DNA of 64,000 bases from Phialocephala subalpina (Eukaryota > Ascomycota > Leotiomycetes > Helotiales > Mollisiaceae), in the NCBI GenBank assembly GCA_900073065.1, contig FJOG01000042.1, forward strand, positions 248,001 through 312,000, read 5' to 3'. The position numbers and the translations under genes were made by a program. This document shows positions 56,032 to 64,000 of the stretch, piece by piece. Position 1 is the stretch's first letter. Every line of letters starts with the position of its first letter. The notes under the pieces were generated by a model. It searched no databases. It had not been told where the DNA came from and saw only the letters and a program-made list of their open reading frames with translations.

Positions 56032-56328
56032 TTAGTAATATTGTTCAGCTGCATCCCGTTGTTGGAGGTAGACCTCCCGAGACTCCTTGCAAGCCTGGAA
56101 GAAAGCGCAAGGTGTGTAGGAACTATCTGTTGGGCAGAACCGAGAGTCTGTTCTCTTGGACCACTCAATCTCAACCACGCGAGGGCCTGGAAGCGCAAGA
56201 TTCCAAATGATCAAGCGCAGCTCAATTGGAAGCTTTTGGAAGCTCTTGAAGGTGGTGGGGATGGATGGTCGTCCGGCGATAACAGCAGAAGATGAGGCGC
56301 TGCGAGATGCGTTTTGAACGTCGGACAT
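56032..56328 (-). pseudogene. Truncated 2EXR-domain gene
   Basis: From ATG at 56328 (MSDVQNASRSASSS) to TAA at 56032, 98 aa. It contains only the front of a 2EXR domain: FKSFQKLPIELRLIIWNLAL, GPRVVEIEWSKR, CAFFQACKESREVYLQQ. The frame ends directly after the CKESRE motif, where family members normally go on for 150 or more residues. A longer frame upstream of the ATG (to 56541) has no further support. Either the gene is truncated, or it splices into the basic exons at 55672-55926, for which I find no clean donor. Function of 2EXR proteins is unknown; fungal genomes carry many. Confidence 0.6.
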
Positions 56329-57258
56329 GTTGAATAATTGCTTGTCGTTGGTTCGAGGAGGTGTATTGGTAGAGAGGGACTCGATTGCGTATGCGCAGGT
56401 TGTGGAAGTCTTGGAGGTTGGGATGGCGCGAGCGTGTACGTGCTCTGCTTTGAATTGCGAAAGCGCAAATTGTCGAAGAGTTTGACAATAACTATTTGGC
56501 TCTTGAAGGTGTAGAGGAATGTAGACGAGTTGCGGAAGCAAATTGCTGATGTCTCTGATAGTGATTGGCGTTGAAGATTGAAGTATGGTCGAGTTGTGGG
56601 AGTTGAAGAGTTGATGCTTTCCGGAAAGTAAAATTGGAAGATGTTGTTTATATCCACGAAGGATTCAAAGTCTCGCAGGCTTGTCGCTAGTGGGACGCCA
56701 AATAACCTTAAAATTAGCGTGTGTGTGCACTTGGACTTGGCTTCCAAACGACATCCAGGACATCAAATTGGCAGGTCACTTGTGAACCCGCGAGTGTTGA
56801 CCTACCCATCGGGTTGTCCACACGCTTCCTAACTATCTATATAGGGCCAGTCAACCTTTGGGCCGCACCATTGAGGAGCTGCATCATTCACGTTAGCACG
56901 GGTCACTTCAGAAGTATTGTCCGGACGATACAAGTCACATTCGACTGTCAAACTTCAAGTGTTTGGTTGCAAGGAAGACATTCCTTACTAATAATGTAGA
57001 AGATCGACGCAAGTACAAAAGCCACTTTTCTCTATGAAACTCAATCGGAAAGTGTCCATATTACGTTGTTCCCTGCCCATACGAACCCTCTTCAGCTCGC
57101 CCGTTCTGTCCAAAAGAAAAATTAAAAGAAAATACAATTGCAGGAGTCTCAACATTCACCTTCCTCCCATCAATAATTTTTCGGTCATATCAGGCGCAAA
57201 TACTGCTTTGATATCGATACCAGTGTGTGTGATCATCAAGCTATTCTTCCCGAAAAAC
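56329..57258. other. Intergenic region between 2EXR loci
   Basis: 930 bp. Minus ORFs 56211-56747 and 56222-56488 overlap the 2EXR start in other frames and are shadows. Nothing else supported. Confidence 0.45.
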
Positions 57259-58341
57259 TCACGGAGAACGTGGCGAATATCCGGGAGAGTATGATTCGTA
57301 CGGAGAAGCCGGTGAATAGGTAGGAGAGGTTGGCGAATAGCTCGGAGAAGTTGGACTATAGACCGGAGAGCTCGGAGAGAATCTTGGTGAGCTTGGCAAG
57401 TATTCAGGAGAGTCTGGGGAATAGGCTGGTGAGTTTGATGAGTTTGGAGAGTTTGGCGACCAATTGGGAGAATCTGGAAAGTAGGCTTGGGAGGTCAATG
57501 AGAGCTTAGGAGACTGTGGTGAGTACTCCGGCGACGTTGGTTCGTTATTCTAAGAAGCTGGAGAGTAGCTAGGTCCTCTGCTAGGAGAGGTTGGCGAAAA
57601 TCGTGGAGAACTTGGGGAATAGTTATTGGAGGATGACGAATATCGAGAGATTGCACGGGCTCCATAACGAGGATAAACCGGGGAGGACTGTGGCTAGTTT
57701 GGCGAGTAGACTGGAGTGGTCGGGCTCGGTGGGATCAAGCGGCGAACGGCTTCCTCGCTCATTAACATCTCGCCTTCCCAAATCTCTCTTCCCTCAATTG
57801 CGATACATCGAAGAGATTGGCCTTTCTTTAACTCCGCCAAGACGACAGACTTGATCTCGTCGACCGCGCTACAGTCTGTTTCGTGATCTTGGAGATGGAT
57901 TATCCCTTTGCAATCATTCGTCGAGGGGTGCTGAAACCAACCAGGATCGCCTTCAACGGTGGTCAGGGGTTTAAGGTGTTTAAACATCAGCAAGACTGCA
58001 ACAATCTGTTCCAACTGTTCCTGAATAGGCGCATATAGGGCCTCGTGGCACGCGAGAGATCGCAACTTCTGCAGAGCCGGAACCGACAACAAGGTGACAA
58101 GACCTTCGAGGAGAGCGGAGAAGGAAAGTCTTCTTAAGTAATCGTCCATATAGATGGTATCGATTGATGGATTGAAGTAAGCTGTTGCGATATGCGATGT
58201 AATGCTGGGTTGTTTTGGGGACTCGGTGAAGGAGTAAGGCAGGGGCGGCAGCCAATCCTTCAAGACGACTTCGCGGGACTCTTTGCAAGCCGCAAGAAGG
58301 TTAAGAAGTTGTTCGGCACTCTCTGTCGGACAGAACCAGCA
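57259..58341 (-). pseudogene. 2EXR fragment followed by RNA polymerase II CTD-like repeat tail
   Basis: A single minus-strand frame runs from 58341 to TGA 57259. It enters in mid-domain (WFCPTESAEQ, LLAACKESREVVLKDW) directly after an in-frame TAG, so the LPxEIR half is missing. A helical 2EXR C-terminal part follows (about 180 residues), then PSPTTPVYSPN and TAG at 57694-57696. Beyond it, still in frame, come [18 protein letters not shown] at 57550-57552, then a dense heptad-like series: [34 protein letters not shown]. The units match the YSPTSPS heptad of Rpb1. Both stops lie in the repeat tail, not in the fragment. Whether the tail was ever translated with the 2EXR part is inferred from the shared frame. 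Confidence 0.68.
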
Positions 58342-58365
58342 CTAAAAATTCGAGGGTGAATTGCT

Positions 58366-59163
58366 TCACCATTGCACAGCTGGGTAATCCGACTTCGAAA
58401 AGGTGAATTCGCCGTCGAATGTCAGAACCTGAATCTGGAACCTGGTCAAGTTATATCTTGACAAGAATTCCTTCAGTCGAAAAAAGGAACCCTCTATCAA
58501 ACTCGCGGTGACAAGTCTTGTTTCATCAATGCCCGTCCCGGATTCGATATCCTTCAGCTCAAAAGATGAGCGCGGCCGACTCTCCAGTCCAGGAATGAGA
58601 GTTGGCGATCCAAGTGTGAAGATGATTTCTTCAAGGGAAGGACAGTTGAATGCGAGGATCGTAATGTACGCATCTAGCCGCCATGGTCCCTCGTCGCTCA
58701 AAACCTCCTTGGGGAAAGGCAATGCCGCAACACGAATAGAATTGGCAAATCGAGATCGGGAATCTTTTTGTGGGAGTGTACTGATCATATGCATGGGACA
58801 TATGCTTAGAAATATGTCAAAATAACCACATAGGTGGTTGTCGAGCATGAAGATATCCTTCCTCGGGTCGAAAAATGTTCTAGAGTGCTTGGAAGTTTTG
58901 GCAAGTTTGTCGGCAATGGGAACCTGAGAATAAGTCTTCAGGTACTCATATCGGCTTTCTTTAGAAGCCAATAACAGAGGGTCGTGGTGATCGAGACAGC
59001 GACAGTCTGTAGTGGGACCATTGCAGCAATCTTTGTAGAAGTCCAGATAGTCGTCTTCCTCGAGGTTCATTACTCGAACAATACGACTGTCGGGCTGTGC
59101 ATAAGTCCAAATTCGCAGACGTATTTCGGGTGGAAGCTTGGGAAAGAGCGTGAAGGTCGCCAT
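58366..59163 (-). CDS. 2EXR-domain protein, intact
   Basis: An intronless ORF of 265 aa starting MATFTLFPKLPPEIRLRIW, the textbook 2EXR opening (FxxFPxLPxEIRxxIW). Then come QPDSRIVRVMNLEEDD, a Cys-rich insert (CCNGPTTDCRC), LLLASKESRYEYLKTYSQ, FDPRKDIFMLDNH and a C-terminal helical/strand region ending PAVQW. Length is normal. It is the only intact member of the three loci between 56.0 and 59.2 kb. Its stop codon lies 24 nt before the 2EXR fragment on the same strand and, by chance or descent, in the same frame. The function of the family is not established. Confidence 0.88.
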   Translation of the reverse strand: MATFTLFPKLPPEIRLRIWTYAQPDSRIVRVMNLEEDDYLDFYKDCCNGPTTDCRCLDHHDPLLLASKESRYEYLKTYSQVPIADKLAKTSKHSRTFFDPRKDIFMLDNHLCGYFDIFLSICPMHMISTLPQKDSRSRFANSIRVAALPFPKEVLSDEGPWRLDAYITILAFNCPSLEEIIFTLGSPTLIPGLESRPRSSFELKDIESGTGIDETRLVTASLIEGSFFRLKEFLSRYNLTRFQIQVLTFDGEFTFSKSDYPAVQW

Positions 59164-59917
59164 GACGTTGGATGGAGTTTGTTGAAAGAGTGAAGATTGT
59201 GAGAAGTTCGAGGGAGATTGAAGTTAAGCTACTATCCTGTAACCTCTTAATGCCTCAGGCCGCGCAGCCCACCATTCCGTATTCATCCTAGCCCAAACTG
59301 ACATTTTGGTACCGAATCACCAAAGCATCATCGACTCTCTTGATACTTTTAAACATTCTTTTTGTTGTTTAATATTAGCACTAGGTTGTCACGCTCAATA
59401 AAATATCAAGTGACAATGTAAATGTTTAGCGTTTAGCGCTCTGTGGGGTCAATTTGCAGAGTACAGAAGCACGCACTCGGTCAAGAAACCTTCTAGAACA
59501 GGGTCATTCGTGTCATGGCACCTTACTTTGGAAGCCCGTTAATGGCTTCACGATCCAATTCTTAGCCAGACTTTCATCACTGACTTGAAGTAATCTTTGT
59601 ATTTTATCCGATCAAGAGGTTAGTTTCCAGACAGCTACCCAACTTCCCCTATCCTAACCGAGACGTGAACATCTTGCCTAATTCATTATTTTCATTATTC
59701 ATTTTGGTAATTATTGTGAAGCAAAGTTCCATCCAGCCTGATCTCATACCACTGAGTAGTCTTCACAAGTCCCTCCAGGCTATCCTTGGTCTACGTAACG
59801 GTACCCTCGGGCCCAAACGCAACCAAAATCTGGTAGGCACGTGATGACTACAGAAGCAGCTTCCACCATAAGTGCTTTATAATACTACAAGCAGTCAGTT
59901 CCAACAGTTTCACAGTT
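59164..59917. other. Divergent region between 2EXR and F-box-like genes
   Basis: 754 bp. Contains the upstream element shared by the two F-box-like copies at its right end. No gene. Confidence 0.5.
59798..59851 (+). promoter_or_regulatory. Conserved upstream element, F-box-like copy 1
   Basis: ACGGTACC...GCCCAAA...AAATCTGGTAGGCACGTGA followed by TGACTAC, ending 66 bp before the ATG. The core is repeated before copy 2 with few changes. It includes a CACGTG E-box. Confidence 0.6.
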
Positions 59918-60944
59918 ATGGGGGCAAACATTTCGAAAACTTTGTCATCAAGTGACACAGGTAAGGACTCTGTTACAGCAGTCCAGTCGATCACGAATCT
60001 CGGAGAATTGCCTCCAGATATCCTAAACTGCCTTATGGATCATCTCCCGATACAGTCTTCTGCCTGTTTAGCTCTCGTAAATCGCTTTTCGGCACTAGTC
60101 CTGGGACCAAGAACATGGTCATGCTTGCGCAAAGCCGATCACGAGTGCCGCATGGATTTCCTCAAAACATTATGCAGAGACCTGCCTCAATATTACGCCT
60201 GCACGCTTTGCGAGGCATTGTGTAAATCTAACATCTCACTTGGCCACGCAATTTTCCATCCGAGCAGCATCCCGACGACAGGCCTTATGTTATTCAATCA
60301 TCGTAGATCCCCCAGCCTTACAGGGTCAATTTTGTGCATGTGCAGGTGTGCAGGTGGCAATGGACAATCATCGATACGGAGTTGGACATGGGATTCTTCT
60401 GAAAGCGTTTGCCCACACTGAATTTCGGCACCATAATGAAGACGAATATGGGACTGCCGCTTGCTTTCTCTCAGTTTATGCACAGATTCCCTGGGACGAT
60501 TACTACGAGGGAGAAGGGAATGCTCCCGAAGAGTTATTGCTGCGCTCACAGTTGTGGACAGTGATCTCCCGAGACCGGGGGAATAACATCGCAACCAAAG
60601 GACACGATTGCAACAGGAATCTTCAAAGTTTATGTCGACTTATTTGGCCCACGCCAGCTTATCAGCGAGAAACTCGTTTTTTGGCTCGGTTGGTACAATC
60701 TCGATTGGCGGGATCTAGAAGTGAGCTTTTGAGGTGCAATTGGTATCCCATGGACTTTACGGTCAGAGTCCAAGATTTGGGCAAAAGAGGCGTAGCCTTG
60801 GTTGTCACAAGGTGGGAGAGCTTGGGTGCTGGTTTAACGCTTTCGGATCGGAAGTGGCAGAGTCGTTTGTTCCAACCAACCGGATTTAGAGTCCAGACAG
60901 AAGGTTTAGGCAATATCATGAGACGCTTTGAATTTGAAGCCTAG
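59918..60944 (+). pseudogene. F-box-like protein gene, copy 1, frameshifted
   Basis: Frame 1 starts with ATG at 59918 (MGANISKTLSSSDTG). The Gly2 start would also suit myristoylation. It has an F-box-like helix pair (NLGELPPDILNCLMDHLP, SACLALVNRFSALVLG), then FLKTLCRDLPQYYACTLCEAL. About 60236 the best reading shifts to a frame with TWPRNFPSEQHPDDRPYVIQ, and near 60306 to the frame of 60944 (PALQGQFCACAGVQVAMDNH, EELLLRSQLWTVISR, NWYPMDFTVRVQDLG, VVTRWESLGAGLTLSDRKW). Two small indels therefore break a family that copy 2 shows with a different break. An intron (GTAAAT at 60222 to CGTAG) could bypass the region but would delete conserved sequence. Stop at 60944. Confidence 0.65.
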
Positions 60945-61374
60945 CTAGAAGAATAATGTGGAAATATCCAACATCAACTTGAAGAGGTTGTACTCGGCGG
61001 CTAGACGGAGCATCTGAATTAGTCTGGAAGAGGGTCATTGATACTGGAGGCCTACAAGACTCAGCATGCTGGCGTCTCAGCCCTGGTGTTGTGAGAAGGT
61101 ACCACATCCCTTCCACGGCCACTGGGTCCAATGACGTTACCATACCCATAAGGGAATCTAGGATGTAAGGCACGACAGACAGCTTAATCTATACGCTTGT
61201 TGACGCAAGCAATACTATTCTCATTTACTGTTCTGATGAGCCTCTATCATCTCTTGCAATTGTGAATCATTTGACAGTATCAATGTGTGATCCCTTTGCC
61301 AAGCCTAGGGAGACTTCGCAGCGTGGGAGCGAGATCAGCTGCGAAAACCAGTGAAAATTCTGATTCTTATATTA

Positions 61375-61415
61375 TCCTCTCTCCCTCTCCTCTCTCCCTC
61401 TCCTCTCTCCCCTCC
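61375..61415. repeat. Pyrimidine tandem repeat
   Basis: About three units of CTCTCTCCCTCTC (13 bp). A polypyrimidine tract with mirror symmetry that could adopt an H-DNA triplex. Confidence 0.8.
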
Positions 61416-61877
61416 ATCCTTTCATCGAGCTCAGCGAACAAAGTCAAGAACCCGATTATTACTTGCAACCTGAGGAATATTATACTGCTTCCTTAAACTC
61501 AGTAAGGACCCAAGTCAACAATACCCACACTTCGAGCATGGTCAAAGCGACAGCCACCATCGATCGCCTCGCCGCCATAGCTAGAGGCGAAAGACTACGC
61601 ATTTGTCCAGCAAGCTTTCACGGAGAACTAAGGGGCATAACCTCGGGACTCATCCACCGTTGTAGAACCATCACTTGCTACGAGCAGCAAACCGAAAACC
61701 CGAACACCGGAAAATCGAGGGTTTGAAAACGGAGCTCAGAAAGTCGGAGAAATAGGGATATTGTGATAAAAGTTCAAGAATAATAATAGCAGATCTCTCC
61801 TCAAACGCAGAAGTCTCATGACCTCATTCACTAGATGCTATTTCAAGATTACTGGGGCATCGAGATGAGGTTCTGTG

Positions 61878-61934
61878 ACGGTATCGTCCATCGGCCCAAA
61901 GGAAGCAGAAATCTGGTAGGCATGTGATAACTAC
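61878..61934 (+). promoter_or_regulatory. Conserved upstream element, F-box-like copy 2
   Basis: ACGGTATC...GGCCCAAA...AAATCTGGTAGGCATGTGA followed by TAACTAC, ending 107 bp before the ATG of copy 2. The E-box core is CATGTG here. Confidence 0.6.
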
Positions 61935-62041
61935 CCACAAAAAGCTCCCCGGTCAATTCTGTGGCCCTTTACAAGACGCAGAGCTCACTTAAACTTCTCA
62001 AGCGGACGCGATAGAAAGCCAGTACAAACCCTACCACAAAC

Positions 62042-63030
62042 ATGGCGCCGAGCGACTCACACGACTCTCCATTGAGCAGCGCGACCAATGCTCCTTCCAA
62101 AGCAGTCCGAGCAGTTGAGAGCCTCATCGACTTCCCTGCAGAGATTAGACAAATCATTGCCGACCATATGCCAACACCGGCTGCTGTCTGTCTTATTCTC
62201 AGTTGCCACTATCTGGAAAAATTCTTGAGGGAAAGAACATGGCCACGCGTGCGTGAAGCCAAACGAGGAACCCGCATGGAAATTGTTTTGGCCTTGTCCA
62301 AAGACCTCCCTCAGTACTTTGCAAGCCACACTTGTGCGCGTCTCGAGAAAGTAAGCTCGATAAAATGGCCATGCGATTATGATCAGCAGAGTCAAATTAT
62401 TAATTCTTCATTAAAGCATTGGCCTGAGGGATGGCCACATTTCATCGTGGCACATTCTCGTTACTTCATCCACTTCGTCCATGTACAATTAGCTATAGAG
62501 CGTCGTCGACAAGGCTTGGAATATGGAACACCTCTCAATCCATTCGCTCTCATGGAATTCCAGACTTGCTCATATGAACAACTGAGTTCTCTCGAATCGG
62601 TTGAGGCTAGGATTGAATCGGACGAGTTGCTTCTGCGTTCCCAGTGGTGGATAATTATGTCTCGACAGCAAATGGATGAGATAGCCACCACGGAGATCAA
62701 GGCTTGGACGAATTCTGCACTCCATTTTGAGCTCACGGCCAACATTAATGATTTCATCAGAAGTGAACCTCTTGTACCCCAGCTGATGCAGGCTTGCATA
62801 AGAGGTTGCCAGCTGTCACACATGAAATGGAATCAATACCCCATGGACTTCTTATTGAGACTCAAAACTTTGGGGATGGAGGCATCGCTTTGATTTTGAC
62901 GAAGTGGACAAGCTTGGGTGCCGAGTTGCTGCCTTTTGATCGGAGATGGACAAGCCATTGCCTTCAAGGCCTGGATTTTGGGCTTGAGAATGCACCCCTG
63001 GGAACTCTCAAGCAACGCTTTGAATCCTAG
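62042..63030 (+). pseudogene. F-box-like protein gene, copy 2, single frameshift
   Basis: ATG at 62042 (MAPSDSHDSPLSS) opens a 283-codon frame with the F-box-like region SLIDFPAEIRQIIADHMP, then MEIVLALSKDLPQYFASHTC, SIKWPCDYDQQ, FIHFVHVQLAIERRRQGLEY, DELLLRSQWWIIMSRQQMDE and NQYPMDFLLRLKTLG. It then hits TGA at 62891-62893. At 62872-62875 a GGGG run is one G short: reading on in the other frame gives DGGIALILTKWTSLGAELLP and FDRRWTSHC to TAG at 63030, exactly matching the C-terminus of copy 1. The break is thus a 1-nt loss in a homopolymer, by mutation or sequencing error. Tandem duplicate of the gene at 59918. Confidence 0.72.
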
Positions 63031-63434
63031 CTAGGAAAAACATACGAAACTATCAGAGAAGCTTATTTAGGAAAGGTATATTCATGCTTACAACTTTCGG
63101 AGGGACAAACAAATGTGAAAGTTGATGGATCATATGGATTGGTCTGGAGGCTACGAGCTTCGAACCCTTAGCACTGGTAACTTTGCTCTAATACTATTGG
63201 CAATGAGGCTGAAGGGAGCAACCTCCCCACTAAGGCTACAAAACTTAAAAACATGGAGGATCCTTCCAAACCGCTTTTTTCCCCGATCGATACCCAAAAG
63301 TGCTAGAGAATTCAAAGAAAGGCAGGCCGAAAGCTTCATTGCGTGTTGATTGATCACCCATTTCCAGTACACCAGTCAATTATCAATTTGATCTCTGAAA
63401 ATTTTTTGAACTCGCACTTTTGTAAAGGTCAATG
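63031..63434. other. Intergenic stretch
   Basis: 404 bp between the F-box-like copy 2 and the minus-strand fragment. ORF 63122-63349 has no motif. Confidence 0.45.
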
Positions 63435-63905
63435 CTACTCGTAGGCTGTGCACGGATGGGGAAACGAGGCCCACACTTGAAGAATTTCCAAGATTCTTGA
63501 AGGTGAGACATCACCAGGTTGATTAACCACAAACGGTACGCCCCGCCCATCAATAACAAGTATGGCAGATTCGATCAGATATTCGCACCTAAGCACTGCG
63601 TTAAAGTCAAACAACCAGGGGCCGCCGAAAACATCTTTTCTGGGAATTATGATGAGATGAGTACTAAACCTCAGGAGAACTAGCAGCAACGAAGGCATTG
63701 GAGAAAGAGTCACAAAATCAACGACGCAATACAATCTCCCCGCCCTGATCAAGATTCAACGCTGCGACATCATTCAGATGAGCTTCATCGAAGCTCTAAC
63801 TTCAGCCCTACTGTACTTCCCCACCCGCAATGTTTCACCAGAAGGGAACCAGAAATGCTCTATACTTTCATTACGCATTTGTCCATAAAATTCAGATTCA
63901 TCCAT
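63435..63905 (-). pseudogene. Small minus-strand gene, probably broken
   Basis: ATG at 63905 opens MDESEFYGQMRNESIEHFWF, then PSGETLRVGKYSRAEVRA, and stops at 63778. In the next frame the text continues FDEAHLNDVAALNLDQGGE and IVLRR before a stop. The third frame ends the locus with VIDGRGVPFVVNQPGDVSPS and RILEILQVWASFPHPCTAYE to 63435. Pieces in order, on one strand, in three frames point to one gene with a 1-nt shift near 63790 and then an intron or second shift (a GTATTG donor and an AACGCAG acceptor at about 63599 are candidates). Family not recognised. Nothing supported to its right up to the window edge. Confidence 0.45.
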
Positions 63906-64000
63906 GGTTAGTATCCTGCGTGATGTTTGAGACTAGTGCACTACATCTCGAGGCTTAGGGATCCGCACTGGACCTGGTCATGCCATACATCGAGGAAGAT

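Larger units (their letters stand above)
60945..62041. other. Region between the two F-box-like copies
   Basis: 1.1 kb. Holds a pyrimidine tandem repeat and the copy 2 upstream element. A small ORF from ATG 61538 (62 aa) has no support. Confidence 0.45.

Noticed and set aside
61463..61726. Small plus ORF with an internal ATG at 61538 (62 aa)
   Set aside because: Composition is plausible but there is no motif or homologous signal, and it lies next to a simple repeat.

Overview
The window is nuclear DNA of a filamentous ascomycete (Pezizomycotina; a leotiomycete-like fungus is my guess, made without any search). The signs are short GT-AG introns of about 41-121 nt with CTAAC/CTGAC branch points close to the acceptor, a GAF-type hybrid histidine kinase, and several protein families expanded in moulds (DUF6536, DUF6590, DUF6594, 2EXR, F-box-like). 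Splice models were built by hand from frame continuity and family motifs. No search was run.

Layout. 0-14 kb is conserved and well behaved: the 3' part of an unrecognised gene, an SREBP-type bHLH factor, a 1391-residue hybrid histidine kinase in six exons with one GC-AG intron, and an 848-residue DUF6536 membrane protein. 15-39 kb is the striking part. A head-to-head pair, made of a coiled-coil protein on the minus strand and a DUF6590 protein on the plus strand, occurs three times (15.3-19.0, 26.6-31.0 and 33.2-39.2 kb). The copies are strongly diverged, and a sugar transporter, a MITE-like element and a decayed ORF lie between copies 1 and 2. 40-46 kb continues as an accessory block: a small glycine-rich protein with an MGC lipidation-type N-terminus, a DUF6594 three-helix membrane protein, a P-loop GTPase, a decayed coiled-coil gene with three in-frame stops, and a small coiled-coil protein.

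46-54.5 kb is conserved again: Tlg2-type syntaxin, calmodulin (seven exons, the first only ATG), a GH47 class I alpha-mannosidase and a flavin amine oxidase. 55-64 kb is a decaying family region: three 2EXR loci (one intact, one truncated, one a fragment followed by an RNA polymerase II CTD-like YSPTSPS tail with stop codons), two tandem F-box-like genes that both carry frameshifts but share an upstream element, and leftover exon-like pieces.

How the genes relate. The kinase, bHLH factor, syntaxin, calmodulin and mannosidase are ordinary signalling, sterol/hypoxia-type regulation, endosomal trafficking and glycan-trimming functions and show no joint pathway. The only arrangement that suggests a joint function is the repeated coiled-coil/DUF6590 pair, whose conserved divergent orientation across three old copies suggests co-regulated or physically interacting partners. 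Its function is unknown.
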